Shown: positions 42,011 through 53,351, counted from the stretch's first letter. The stretch: DNA of 64,000 bases from Acetobacter malorum (GCF_002153605.1 NZ_JOPG01000003.1:1-64000), one strand, 5' to 3'. Numbers and translations: made by a program. Notes: generated by a model from the letters alone, not told the origin.

Positions 42011-42595
42011 TCACGCTGACGGCTCATCCGCCGCGTCCGGATTTTCCACAAGAGATTGCAACTGTGTACGGGCGCGGGAGACACGGGTTTTCATAGTGCC
42101 AACCGTTACACCACAGACCAGAGCGGCATCCTCATACGTCATCTCCTGCGCGCCAATCAGCACCAGAGCTTCCCGCAGGAGCGGAGAAAGACGCCATAAA
42201 AAATGGTCCAGTTCCCGGATGGTCTCCCGTTCCTGTGTCGGGGAGCGGCTTTGCGTCACCCGATCAGGGCTTGCCGCGTAATCGCTCAGGACTTCCCGCT
42301 CCCGGTTGCGATTCCTGGCGTGTTCCAGAAAAAAATTTCGTAAGATGGAAAAAAGCCACGCTTTGAGGTTGGTGCCCGGCATGAACTGTTCTGACTTGCT
42401 GAGCGCTCGCAGAACCGTTTCCTGCACCAGATCATCCGCCAAAGTGGCGTCTCTTGCCAGAAAACGGGAAAATGCGCGCAGCGACGGAACTAACGCTAAC
42501 AGCTCTGTGCGAGAGAACGATGTCGTGGCAACATTGTCAGAATGTTGTCGGTCCCGAATCAGAACACTTCCCCTTTTCTGCAAACGATGACACAT
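42011..42595 (-). CDS. Second EcfG-like RNA polymerase sigma factor
   Basis: ECF sigma factor of 194 residues, similar in plan to its neighbour: region 2 with DATLADDLVQETVLRAL and NLKAWLFSILRNFFLEH, and region 4 with LSPLLREALVLIGAQEMTY and VGTMKTRVSRAR. It is probably a paralogous EcfG. The ATG at 42595 follows GGTGAC and sits within a TGACA-CA-TGTCA repeat. It is divergent from phyR, 56 bases away, so the two share a regulatory region. Whether NepR binds it is unknown. Confidence 0.82.
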   Translation of the reverse strand: MCHRLQKRGSVLIRDRQHSDNVATTSFSRTELLALVPSLRAFSRFLARDATLADDLVQETVLRALSKSEQFMPGTNLKAWLFSILRNFFLEHARNRNREREVLSDYAASPDRVTQSRSPTQERETIRELDHFLWRLSPLLREALVLIGAQEMTYEDAALVCGVTVGTMKTRVSRARTQLQSLVENPDAADEPSA

Positions 42596-42651
42596 GTCAC
42601 CGTTACGGTCGTGCTTAATCTAAGCCCTACTCCACGCGAAGGAGCCTTGTC

Positions 42652-43401
42652 ATGCCAGAGTCGCTGCGCAGCGCTTTAATTCAGGCGTTACCCTACGGCA
42701 GGCGTTATGCCCGCGCACTGACAGGGAGCCAGCCCAGGGGAGATCTGCTTGTTGCGGAAAGCCTGCGGACCCTCACCACGAGCCGCCCGACAGATGATCT
42801 GCCTTCTCTTTGCAGGCTTTATCAGGCGATTTCCAGGCATTTTGCAACGCAGCCGGAGAACGATGGGCCGGAGCATGGCCTCACCATCGTGCAGCGCCAG
42901 CTCCTTCTGCTGACAACACTGGAAGAAGTCTCCCTGGACATGGCGGCCAGAATTGTCGGGCTCTCGAGCAAAGACGCTTCTGAAGACCTTGAAAGTGCCT
43001 ATACCTATCTCAAGACAGGTATCCAGACATCCGTCCTGATTATTGAGGACGAACCGATTATCGCCATGGATATTGAAGATCTCGTGCTGCAATGCGGGCA
43101 CAAGATTGCAGGAGTAGCCCACACACAGGCCGACGCCATTCGGCTGGCGCAGGAAACGCGGCCCGGCCTGATTCTGGCAGATATCAATCTCGGTGCTGGC
43201 GGCGATGGCATGCGCGCTGTGGCTGAAATTACCAAAAGCCACTCCGCTCCGGTCATTTACGTCACCGCCTATCCTGAACGTCTGCTGACAGGCGAAACGT
43301 CCGAGCCCAGCTTTGTTATCACCAAGCCATTTGAACCTCTGACGCTGGCTGTTGCCACGTATCAGGCCGTCAGCAATCAGGCTCTCGCGCGCTCAACGTA
43401 A
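42652..43401 (+). CDS. phyR: Anti-anti-sigma response regulator PhyR
   Basis: Partner-switching regulator: a sigma-like N-terminal domain (about 1-115) mimics EcfG and binds NepR once the C-terminal receiver is phosphorylated. It has 249 residues. The receiver begins at SVLIIEDEPIIAMDIEDL, the phospho-acceptor is D177 in LILADINLG, and the conserved Lys is in VITKPFEP. The GAAGGAG ribosome site before the ATG is strong. It is divergent from the second sigma gene and completes a four-component stress cluster on both strands. Confidence 0.93.
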   Translation: MPESLRSALIQALPYGRRYARALTGSQPRGDLLVAESLRTLTTSRPTDDLPSLCRLYQAISRHFATQPENDGPEHGLTIVQRQLLLLTTLEEVSLDMAARIVGLSSKDASEDLESAYTYLKTGIQTSVLIIEDEPIIAMDIEDLVLQCGHKIAGVAHTQADAIRLAQETRPGLILADINLGAGGDGMRAVAEITKSHSAPVIYVTAYPERLLTGETSEPSFVITKPFEPLTLAVATYQAVSNQALARST

Positions 43402-43445
43402 GATAGCCTCTTGCGTCCGCAGGCGCTGTGCCACAGAAACAGGGA

Positions 43446-45269
43446 ATGGCTCCCCCTCTCCTTCTCCTCCAGGACATTACTCTCACGCTTGGCGGAAATC
43501 CTCTGCTCGATAAGGCAGGTTTTTCTGTTTCAGCGGGTGAGAGGCTCTGTCTGGTCGGCCGTAATGGGTCCGGCAAATCCACTCTCCTGAAAATTGCGGC
43601 AGGCGTTATCCAGCCTGACTCAGGAACGCTGTTTCTGCAGCCCGGCGCCACCCTGCGTTATCTGCCGCAGGAACCGGACCTGTCCGGTTACGCCACAACA
43701 GGCGATTATGTGCTGGCACAAATTACCGACCCTGCCTCGGAATGGCGGGCTGCAGCCATGCTGGACGCACTAGGGCTGACCGGAAAGGAAAACCCGGCCA
43801 ACGTGTCCGGTGGTGAAGCCCGACGCTGCGCTATTGCCGGTGCACTGGCATCTGCTCCAGATATCCTGCTGCTTGATGAGCCCACCAACCATCTGGACAT
43901 GCCAACCATTGAATGGCTGGAGCGTGAACTTCTCAGCCTGAACTGCGCCATGGTCATTATCAGTCATGACAGGCGGCTGCTTTCCACCCTCTCCCGCTCG
44001 GTTGTCTGGCTGGATCGCGGCATGACCCGGCGTCTGGACCAGGGGTTCAGTCGGTTTGAAGCCTGGCGCGAAGAGATGCTGGAGCAGGAAGAGCGCGATG
44101 CGCACAAGCTGGACCGGCAAATTGCGCGAGAAGAAGACTGGATGCGGTATGGTGTGACAGCCCGCCGCAAACGGAATGTGCGTCGTGTTGGTGAGTTGGC
44201 AGCTCTGCGGGCAACCCGACGAGAGGCTGTCCGCGCACAGGGCACAGTGACGCTCAATGCTCAAAGTGCTTCCACGTCCAGCCGTCTGGTTGCCGTGGCG
44301 GAAAATATTAGCAAATCGTGGGGTGAACGCTGCATTATCCGCAATCTGGATCTCCGTGTGCTGCGCGGAGACAGACTTGCAATTGTTGGGGCCAATGGGG
44401 CTGGCAAAACAACCTTGCTGCGGCTTCTCGTGGGACAGGACCAGCCCGATAGCGGCACAATTGCTCTGGGGCCATCACTCTCCATGGTCACGCTGGATCA
44501 GCAGCGCCGCACATTAGACCCTGAGAAAACACTCGCTGACACGCTGACAGGCGGCGGTGGTGACATGGTGCAGGTCGGTACCGAAAAGCGCCACGTTATT
44601 GGCTACATGAAGGATTTTCTCTTCAAACCGGAGCAGGCTCGCACACCTGTGGGTGTTCTCTCAGGTGGGGAGCGTGGCCGCCTGATGCTTGCCTGTGCGC
44701 TGGCACAGCCTTCCAACTTGCTGGTGCTGGATGAGCCGACGAACGATCTGGATCTGGAAACCCTCGACCTGCTTCAGGAAATGCTCGCCAGTTATGACGG
44801 CACTGTCCTGCTGGTAAGCCATGACCGTGATTTTCTGGACCGTGTCGCCACCTCTGTTCTGACCACAGAGGGTGACGGAATCTGGACGGATTATGCTGGT
44901 GGATACAGTGATATGCTGGTCCAGAAAAAAGGCGGCATCGAAGAAACTGTTGCCTCCGAAAAACCTGTTGTCCGATCAGCCCCGTCAGCCAGAGAGACAT
45001 CAGGCGCTTCTCGGGTCCCAGCAAAAAAGCTGAGCTACAAGGATCAGTTTGCGCTGGATAATCTCCCTAAGGAAATGGAAAAGCTGGAGCGGGACGCTGA
45101 AGCTCTGCGCACTAAACTAGCAGATGCTGGTCTGTATAGCCGGGATCCGAAGCTCTTCCAGAAATACAGTGCAGACCTTGAGAAGATTGAGGCGAAACTC
45201 GCTGAATCTGAAGAAAAATGGCTGGAACTGGAGATGAAGCGCGAAAGTCTGGCTGCCGGGGAAAATTAA
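43446..45269 (+). CDS. uup: ABC-F family ATPase (Uup type)
   Basis: Cytoplasmic ABC-F protein with two ATPase domains and no membrane part; family members act on ribosomes or on DNA replication intermediates. It has 607 residues from the ATG at 43446 (a GTG six codons upstream is possible). Walker A motifs are GRNGSGKST and GANGAGKTT, the two signatures are VSGGEARRCAIAGAL and LSGGERGRLMLACAL, and both Walker B motifs read LDEPTN. The C-terminal charged coiled coil (LEKIEAKLAESEEKW) supports Uup rather than EttA. It is preceded by phyR with 44 bases between. Confidence 0.9.
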   Translation: MAPPLLLLQDITLTLGGNPLLDKAGFSVSAGERLCLVGRNGSGKSTLLKIAAGVIQPDSGTLFLQPGATLRYLPQEPDLSGYATTGDYVLAQITDPASEWRAAAMLDALGLTGKENPANVSGGEARRCAIAGALASAPDILLLDEPTNHLDMPTIEWLERELLSLNCAMVIISHDRRLLSTLSRSVVWLDRGMTRRLDQGFSRFEAWREEMLEQEERDAHKLDRQIAREEDWMRYGVTARRKRNVRRVGELAALRATRREAVRAQGTVTLNAQSASTSSRLVAVAENISKSWGERCIIRNLDLRVLRGDRLAIVGANGAGKTTLLRLLVGQDQPDSGTIALGPSLSMVTLDQQRRTLDPEKTLADTLTGGGGDMVQVGTEKRHVIGYMKDFLFKPEQARTPVGVLSGGERGRLMLACALAQPSNLLVLDEPTNDLDLETLDLLQEMLASYDGTVLLVSHDRDFLDRVATSVLTTEGDGIWTDYAGGYSDMLVQKKGGIEETVASEKPVVRSAPSARETSGASRVPAKKLSYKDQFALDNLPKEMEKLERDAEALRTKLADAGLYSRDPKLFQKYSADLEKIEAKLAESEEKWLELEMKRESLAAGEN

Positions 45270-45325
45270 TTGCTTTCCCGGCTTGCCAAGCCCCCACTGC
45301 TCAGCTAATAGGATCCCCACAAACC

Positions 45326-45400
45326 GGGTGCGTAGCTCAGCGGTAGAGCATCGCCTTCACACGGCGGGGGTCACAGGTTCAATCCCTGTCGCACCCACCA
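45326..45400 (+). tRNA. tRNA-Val (CAC)
   Basis: A 75-nt cloverleaf with encoded CCA. The acceptor is GGGTGCG/CGCACCC, the D arm GCTCAGCGGTAGAGC, and the anticodon arm TCGCC-TTCACAC-GGCGG with anticodon CAC (Val). The T arm ACAGG-TTCAATC-CCTGT is standard. It lies between the ABC-F gene and an AT-rich gap. Confidence 0.97.
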
Positions 45401-45798
45401 CGATAAACCGCAGTTTTCTGCGGGTCTTGCGTGGCTTCCGGTTGTTATTCAAAAATAAACACATTAGTCCGATTTAGTTCGTAGTATTGGCCTTTGGCAC
45501 GAATAAATCTATGCCAGACCCGTACCGTTTTTTTGCGATTTATTGTGACAGGCATCACCTTCATCTCCCGGATCAGGATTGCGAGGGTATTGCACGCATA
45601 TTCGCATCGGCTTGCGTATTTCATCCTTCGCATGTCGTAAAATTTGCCTAAGAACCATATAAACTGGCAGCCCAGAATATAGCGCAAGGCTCCCCTTCTT
45701 CTCACTCTTGCGGATTCATGCGACGCTTTTCGTAAGCAGGGTGAACGTTTCTGTGCAATCTGCTTTTCTTCGCAAACGTAGAAATAAAAGGTGTCACA
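45401..45798. other. AT-rich gap downstream of tRNA-Val; no confident gene
   Basis: 398 bases clearly richer in A/T than the surroundings. A short hairpin CCGCAG-TTTT-CTGCGG (45408-45423) directly follows the tRNA and may end its transcript. A minus-strand frame (45445-45705, 86 codons, rich in Arg/Tyr/Phe) resembles no family I know; it may be spurious or the remnant of something once integrated at the tRNA. The right end must hold the promoter of the glutathione transferase gene. Confidence 0.45.
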
Positions 45799-46407
45799 AT
45801 GAAGCTGTATTACGCGCCGGGCGCATGTTCACTGGCGGCACATATCGTAATGAACGAAGCAGGCTTGCCGCATGAGCTTGTGCAAGTGAACCTGAAAGAG
45901 AAAAAAACGGCCGATGGCCGGGATTATACAACCATCAATCCTCGGGGTGCGGTGCCAGCACTCGAAATTTCTCCGGGTGTTGTTCTGACGCAAAATGTTG
46001 CCGTCCTGACTTATATTGGCCAGCAATCAGACAATAAGGCTTTCCATCCGACGCCAGACACCACCGAATTTTACCGCCTGCTTGAAGCGCTGGGCTTCTG
46101 CGAAGATGTGCATAGTGCCATTGGCGCACTTTTCGCGCCGAACGTGCCAGATGTAACCCGGGAGAGATTGCAGGTCCTTATCACGCGGCGTCTTACTCAG
46201 GTTGAAGCACAACTTGCAAGCGGCACCAATGGCTACCTGCTCCCTACCGGGTTCACGCAGGCTGACGCTCTTATGGCAGTTATCCTGAACTGGACCGGGC
46301 CGCTGAAAATAGACATTTCTGCTTACCCTAAAGCCGTTGCGTTGCGGGATGCTGTCTTTAGCCGTCCTGCAGCTCAGAAGGCACTGAAGGAAGAAGGGCT
46401 GATCTAA
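45799..46407 (+). CDS. Glutathione S-transferase (bacterial beta type)
   Basis: Conjugates or reduces electrophiles and peroxides with glutathione. It has 202 residues. The N-terminal thioredoxin-like domain begins MKLYYAPGACSLAAHI, the beta-class pattern with the catalytic cysteine (C10). The cis-proline region is GAVPALE, followed by the SNAIL-like TQNVAVLTYI. The helical C-terminal domain carries TQADALMAVILNW. It is monocistronic between an AT-rich promoter region and the terminator of the convergent response regulator gene. Confidence 0.93.
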   Translation: MKLYYAPGACSLAAHIVMNEAGLPHELVQVNLKEKKTADGRDYTTINPRGAVPALEISPGVVLTQNVAVLTYIGQQSDNKAFHPTPDTTEFYRLLEALGFCEDVHSAIGALFAPNVPDVTRERLQVLITRRLTQVEAQLASGTNGYLLPTGFTQADALMAVILNWTGPLKIDISAYPKAVALRDAVFSRPAAQKALKEEGLI

Positions 46408-46427
46408 AAGCTTCTGATTATTCAGCC

Positions 46428-46467
46428 AAAAAAAATACGGATCAGACTGCGATAGTCTGATCCGTAT
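46428..46467 (-). terminator. Intrinsic terminator of the OmpR-type regulator gene
   Basis: A perfect 14-bp stem (ATACGGATCAGACT / AGTCTGATCCGTAT) with a 5-nt loop is followed on the minus strand by eight T residues (A-run 46428-46435). It lies 22 bases after the regulator stop and may also stop plus-strand reading from the transferase gene. Confidence 0.93.
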
Positions 46468-46489
46468 GAGATGATCGTGTCGCTACGAG

Positions 46490-47209
46490 TTAGTGTGCTG
46501 GTACTGCCGCTACTTCCGGGTTCAGGCGATAGCCACCCCCTTCTGTAATCAGCAGAGTAGCATTAGCGGGATCGGGCTCAATTTTCTGGCGGAGGCGATA
46601 GATGTGCGTTTCCAGCGTGTGTGTGGTGACCGCAGCATTATAGCCCCAGACCTCGTTCAAAAGCACCTGCCGCGGCACGGGGCGCGTGCCTGCGCGGTAG
46701 AGGAACTTCAGAATAGCCGTTTCTTTTTCCGTCAGACGGATGCGGCGGTTCTTCAGAGGTTCCTGAAGCAGCTTGGCGGAGGGACGGAACGTGTATGGCC
46801 CGATGCTGAACACCGCGTCTTCACTGTTCTCAAAAAGGCGCATCTGGGCACGCAGACGGGCCAGCAGTTCCGCAATCCGGAAAGGCTTGGCCACGTAATC
46901 ATTGGCACCGGCATCCAGCCCACGAACAATGTCCGCTTCATCATCTGACCCGGTCAGCATGATGATGGGCATGCGCAGGCCGTCTTTACGCAGTTCGGCG
47001 CAGAAGTCACGTCCATCGCCATCGGGCAGGCTGACATCCAGCAGCAGGGCATCAAACCGGCTATCCGGCGCCTTCAGTTTTTCCCGCGCCTCAGCCAGAG
47101 ACGCAGCTTCCTGAACCGTAAACTCCCCTTCAAGCTGCAATTGCTCAACAAGGGTCTGGCGAAGTATCCGGTCGTCATCAACAACCAATATTGGACGTGC
47201 ACCCGTCAT
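46490..47209 (-). CDS. OmpR/PhoB-family response regulator
   Basis: Two-component transcription factor of 239 residues. The receiver has the acidic pocket VVDDDR, the phospho-acceptor in LLLDVSLPDGDG (about D59), the switch Thr in IIMLTGS and the Lys in YVAKPF. The C-terminal winged helix includes LTEKETAILKFLYRA, VLLNEVWGYNAA and the recognition segment THTLETHIYRLRQKIE. No kinase gene is adjacent, so it is an orphan here. It is divergent from the L,D-transpeptidase-like gene. Confidence 0.92.
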   Translation of the reverse strand: MTGARPILVVDDDRILRQTLVEQLQLEGEFTVQEAASLAEAREKLKAPDSRFDALLLDVSLPDGDGRDFCAELRKDGLRMPIIMLTGSDDEADIVRGLDAGANDYVAKPFRIAELLARLRAQMRLFENSEDAVFSIGPYTFRPSAKLLQEPLKNRRIRLTEKETAILKFLYRAGTRPVPRQVLLNEVWGYNAAVTTHTLETHIYRLRQKIEPDPANATLLITEGGGYRLNPEVAAVPAH

Positions 47210-47358
47210 TGGGTTTTCATCTCCTCAGTGTCAGCCTTCTGGTCGGGCTGTCTCGTCTGTTCGTCTTCTCGTAAACTTGTCACGATTCCGCTCAGACCTC
47301 TAGTGTGAGCGTGCTATGCGACCTTCACGAAAAATCTGCGAACGGGCAATGTTTGACT

Positions 47359-47874
47359 ATGATGATACACCTCCTGTCTGCTTCATACAGCGGTTCTGAC
47401 GCACAACTGCATTGCGGACACAAAGTCATGAGCGCCGTAATTGGAAAGAACGGCCTGACTGACCAAAAACAGGAGGGCGATCATGCGACACCCATTGGTA
47501 TTTTCGCTCTCAGAAAAGTGTATTACCGGGCAGATCGGCTGATAAAGCCGCAAACAATACTTCCGGCTGAACCACTTAGCCCTCATGATGGGTGGTGTGA
47601 TGACCCGCAGAGCCCTGATTACAACCGCTTTGTGCGCCTCCCTCACCCAGCCCGACATGAGCAATTATGGCGGGAAGATCACGTCTATGATCTCATAGTC
47701 GTGATGGGATACAATGATAATCCTCCCGTCTCCGGGCGCGGTTCGGCCATTTTCATGCATTTACAACGCCCGGATCGTACCCCGACAGAAGGCTGCCTTG
47801 CCCTCAGCGAATCAGATTTGCGTGCCTTGCTGGCTGCCGGAGCAGATACCGTGCAGGTTCACGTTCCGGGTTGA
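47359..47874 (+). CDS. L,D-transpeptidase (YkuD) catalytic domain protein
   Basis: YkuD-fold protein of 171 residues from the ATG at 47359; a GTG at 47305 is possible and neither has a clear ribosome site. Family features are ATPIGIFAL, the His-containing IFMHL and the catalytic cysteine in PTEGCLAL. YkuD enzymes form or modify 3-3 peptidoglycan crosslinks. No signal peptide or membrane segment is visible in either start version, which is odd for a cell-wall enzyme. It is divergent from the response regulator and convergent with the antiporter gene. Confidence 0.8.
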   Translation: MMIHLLSASYSGSDAQLHCGHKVMSAVIGKNGLTDQKQEGDHATPIGIFALRKVYYRADRLIKPQTILPAEPLSPHDGWCDDPQSPDYNRFVRLPHPARHEQLWREDHVYDLIVVMGYNDNPPVSGRGSAIFMHLQRPDRTPTEGCLALSESDLRALLAAGADTVQVHVPG

Positions 47875-47890
47875 AAAGCCAGTCTGGCGG

Positions 47891-49717
47891 TTATGAAGCC
47901 TCCTGTTCCGGTTCCGCCTGCACAGGCGGGACAAGAGCGATGACGCATTGTCCGACTTCCGGCTGAGATAGGGCTTCATCCTCAGCAGACACAATCGTCA
48001 TGGAAACCCCCTTCTGCAAGACGATGACCACCAGAAGGTTACTGCTTTCCTGCAGGAGAGTTTCCTGATTCTCTTGCGTGACCTCAACGCTCCTGAACAC
48101 CCACCCTTCCCGGATGAGTGTGTCCAGAAGTGTGAAGTTCCACGCAGGTTCCCCAAGCACCTTACCACGGGCATCCCGGCTCAGGCCGCGATACAAGTCC
48201 AGCCGGGCAATGCCAGGACTGACCTGATAAACACGCTGACGGCCGAAATGGGGGGCAAGATGGGCGCAGACCAGTCCGTTATAAATGGCGTCTGGCGTTG
48301 CGGCGATCAGATAATCTCCGGGCCGCTCTTCCAGACTTTCCGCCCCTTCTTCTGACAGAACTTCTGCTCTGAGCACGGGCACGCCAGCTTTCTCAGCCCT
48401 TTGCAGATCCTGACGCGAGTTATCGACCAGCAGGACGGGTGCGCCTGCCTGATGGACGGCAATGGCGAGACCCGTTGACCAGTCATTTGCCCCGACAATT
48501 GCCAGAGCCTGTTCATCCGACAAGGTCAGCTTCAGCCTGCGGCCAAGCGGACGCAGCGAGAAACCGTGTAGGATCATGGTAGACGCGATCACGGCAAACA
48601 CGGCGGGCATGACCAGACCGGCTCCCGGATAGCCTGCATCCTGCAACCGCAGCCCGGCAATACCGGCCACAGCGGCTGCCACAATCCCGCGCGGAGCAAT
48701 CCAGCCCACAAAGATGCGTTCTGCCCAGCTCAGACTGGACCCCATGGTTGCAAGGAAAATCCCCAGAGGCCGCACCAAGAACAGAACGGCCAGCGTCAGC
48801 GCGCCAATAGACCATGAAAGGTTGGAAAGCTGTGTCCGCTGGAGGTCTGCTGTCAGCAGCACGAACAGTACCGAGACAATCAGAACTACCAGAGATTCCT
48901 TCATCCGCTGGATTTCGGCCATGCCGGGAATACGCAGATTAACGAGCGCCATGCCGAAGACGGTGGAAGCGATCAGCCCCGCCCCGTCCATGGTAAGAGT
49001 GCCCAGCGCGAACAGAACAAGCGCAATGGTGATCAGAATAGAGCTTTTCAGCACTTCCGGCATCAGGTCCCGCACCAGAAGCCAGCGCACACCCAGTGCC
49101 GCACCAATCCCCAGTCCAATGGTCAGCCCGGCGCTGGCCAGCATATGCGGCAGAATGAAGCCGAAGAATGTGCCGGACCCTTCACCTGGCCGCATCAGCA
49201 GCACTTCCAGCACCAGCGTTGCCAGAATGGCCCCGACAGGGTCATTCACAATAGCTTCCCATCGCAGAAAGGCGGCTATTTTAGGTTGAAGCTTGGCACT
49301 GCGGAGCAAGGGCAAAACGACCGTCGGGCCGGTCACGACAATAATAGAGCCAAACAGGAACGCCGGCCCCCAGCCCATACCGCCAATATAATGGGCCGCC
49401 ATACTACCAAGAATGAGATTGATCGGCAGAGCCACGAGGGTAAGGCGCAGAACCCCTTCCCCTGCTTCTTTCAGTTGCCTGAAGTCCAGTATCAGGCCGC
49501 CTTCAAACACGATAAGGGCAACCGCGAGGGATACGAGGGGGTGAAAGGCCGCCCCAATCATCTCGGACGGATGCAGGATTTCCAGCACAGGCCCATAAAG
49601 CAGACCAAGGCTGAACAGCAGCACAATAGCCGGCAGACGGAAACGCCACGCCGTCCACTGTGCAAGCATGCTGCCGCCCAGAACACAAAAGAGGAAGATC
49701 AGTACACTTTCACTCAT
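47891..49717 (-). CDS. Cation/proton antiporter with C-terminal nucleotide-binding regulatory domain
   Basis: Inner-membrane monovalent cation/proton antiporter of the CPA type. It has 608 residues from the ATG at 49717; other in-frame starts lie at 49723 and 49747. About twelve membrane helices (residues 1-390) include FEGGLILDFRQL, VTGPTVVLPLLR and NDPVGAIL, the last holding the conserved Asp pair region. The cytoplasmic part begins with an RCK/TrkA_N-like Rossmann unit (ALAIVGANDWSTGLAIA, LLVDNSRQDLQ), probably regulatory. The transported ion (Na+ or K+) is not decided by sequence. Confidence 0.87.
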   Translation of the reverse strand: MSESVLIFLFCVLGGSMLAQWTAWRFRLPAIVLLFSLGLLYGPVLEILHPSEMIGAAFHPLVSLAVALIVFEGGLILDFRQLKEAGEGVLRLTLVALPINLILGSMAAHYIGGMGWGPAFLFGSIIVVTGPTVVLPLLRSAKLQPKIAAFLRWEAIVNDPVGAILATLVLEVLLMRPGEGSGTFFGFILPHMLASAGLTIGLGIGAALGVRWLLVRDLMPEVLKSSILITIALVLFALGTLTMDGAGLIASTVFGMALVNLRIPGMAEIQRMKESLVVLIVSVLFVLLTADLQRTQLSNLSWSIGALTLAVLFLVRPLGIFLATMGSSLSWAERIFVGWIAPRGIVAAAVAGIAGLRLQDAGYPGAGLVMPAVFAVIASTMILHGFSLRPLGRRLKLTLSDEQALAIVGANDWSTGLAIAVHQAGAPVLLVDNSRQDLQRAEKAGVPVLRAEVLSEEGAESLEERPGDYLIAATPDAIYNGLVCAHLAPHFGRQRVYQVSPGIARLDLYRGLSRDARGKVLGEPAWNFTLLDTLIREGWVFRSVEVTQENQETLLQESSNLLVVIVLQKGVSMTIVSAEDEALSQPEVGQCVIALVPPVQAEPEQEAS

Positions 49718-49829
49718 GGGCATCCATCTTAATAAACCCTGCTCCACGCCTGTGCGTGACGCAACAGCAATGAATTATGCACAGGCTCAATAAGTTAGAT
49801 ACTCAATTCTTTGTCGAGCAGATCTACTC

Positions 49830-51146
49830 TTAAAGCTCTGCGGCCTCAGCATCCGGTTCCGGCTTGCGCTCCAGCACGGCAGCAAAAAATCCATCAGTTT
49901 CATTCTGATGCGGCGTCAGTGAAAACATGGAAGTGCCCCGCAAGGATTCAGGCAGCGCTGTGCTGTCTGACGGTACAAGCTGGAAATCCGAGTGACGAGT
50001 CAGGAAGGCCTCGACCTGACTGGCATTTTCTGCCCGCAGCACGGAGCAGGTGGCATAGACCATCCGGCCGCCCGGTTTGACGAGAGACGAGGCTCTGTCC
50101 AGAATTTCGGCCTGCTTGACCAGCAGTTCTTCCAGATCCTGTTCCGTCATCCGCAAGCGGGCATCGGGGTTACGCCGCCATGTGCCTGTGCCGCTGCACG
50201 GTGCATCAACCAGCACGCGGTCAAATGATTTAGCGCGACGCTTGGCCCATTTGTCACCGGCTTTCAGCAAATGCCGTTCCACATTATGCACCCCGGCGCG
50301 ACGCAGGCGACGCACTGCACCATCCAGACGAACTTCAGACACATCGCACGCAGCAATATGCCCTTTGTTTTCCATCATCATGGCCATAGCCAGCGTCTTG
50401 CCACCAGCCCCGGCGCAGTAATCCAGCACGCGCATCTCCGGGGTTACCCCCATGATGGCAGCAACAAGCTGGCTGCCTTCGTCCTGAATTTCAATCCGAC
50501 CGTCTTTGAAAGGCGTGGTGGACGTAACGGGCAGACGCCCGTTCAGCCGCAGGCCCCACGGAGAAAGCGGCGTTAAAATAGCATGCAGCCCTTCACGCCC
50601 CAGCGCATTCTGCGCATCCCGCCGGTTTGTGCGCAGGATATTAACACGCAGATCCAGCGTTGCAGGTTCGGAAAGAGCTGCCAGTTCGGCGTCCAGTTTG
50701 TCGCCAAATGTTTCTTCCAGACGGGGCAAAAGCCAGTCTGGCAATTCCAGCCGGACAGCGCGCGGCATATCCGCATTGTCCAGTGTGCCACCCGCCAGAG
50801 CGGCGACAACATCCTGCTCGGCATAGGTCAGCGCACCGGGAGCAAAGCGACCCTCAGCAAAGAGATCCGCAATTTCCCGCGCAGGCCAGCCTTTGAGCAC
50901 AAGGTTGGCGGCAGCAAGAGTGCGAGGCGTAATATCGGCCCCGCATTTGGTCAGCCACCAGCCAAGCCGACGCCAGGCCCGCATGATCTCCCAGACCATG
51001 CCGGAAACTGCCCGACGGTCTCCCCCACCGATATAACGCCGTTCACGAAAAAAGCTGTTGGCAACGGCGTCAGCCGGTTTTCTGGGAGCAGCCTCCATAG
51101 CTGTCAGAAGATCAATGGAGGCACCCAGCCGAGCAGAAGGAGTCAT
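49830..51146 (-). CDS. rsmB: 16S rRNA m5C967 methyltransferase-like protein (RsmB/Sun)
   Basis: SAM-dependent RNA cytosine-5 methyltransferase. It has 438 residues. The SAM-binding motif is DYCAGAGGKTLAM, the two catalytic-region cysteines are in DAPCSGTGTWRR and YATCSVLRAEN, and the C-terminal FFAAVLERK is typical. An N-terminal helical domain related to NusB is expected in RsmB and fits residues 1-150, though identity there is weak. It lies 9 bases after guaB, so the two are cotranscribed. Confidence 0.88.
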   Translation of the reverse strand: MTPSARLGASIDLLTAMEAAPRKPADAVANSFFRERRYIGGGDRRAVSGMVWEIMRAWRRLGWWLTKCGADITPRTLAAANLVLKGWPAREIADLFAEGRFAPGALTYAEQDVVAALAGGTLDNADMPRAVRLELPDWLLPRLEETFGDKLDAELAALSEPATLDLRVNILRTNRRDAQNALGREGLHAILTPLSPWGLRLNGRLPVTSTTPFKDGRIEIQDEGSQLVAAIMGVTPEMRVLDYCAGAGGKTLAMAMMMENKGHIAACDVSEVRLDGAVRRLRRAGVHNVERHLLKAGDKWAKRRAKSFDRVLVDAPCSGTGTWRRNPDARLRMTEQDLEELLVKQAEILDRASSLVKPGGRMVYATCSVLRAENASQVEAFLTRHSDFQLVPSDSTALPESLRGTSMFSLTPHQNETDGFFAAVLERKPEPDAEAAEL

Positions 51147-51155
51147 AGGTAAGGT

Positions 51156-53301
<2,146 letters not shown>

Positions 53302-53351
53302 ACCCTGCTATCTCCTTCTCGGCACAGCACAAAAACGCAAAGACTTTACCT

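Noticed and set aside
42481-42651. An EcfG-type promoter (GGAAC...CGTT) for phyR or the sigma genes
   Set aside because: GGAAC occurs at 42486, but no CGTT lies at the right spacing.
45445-45705. An 86-codon minus-strand frame after tRNA-Val
   Set aside because: No recognised domain and no clear ribosome site; kept only as a note on the gap.
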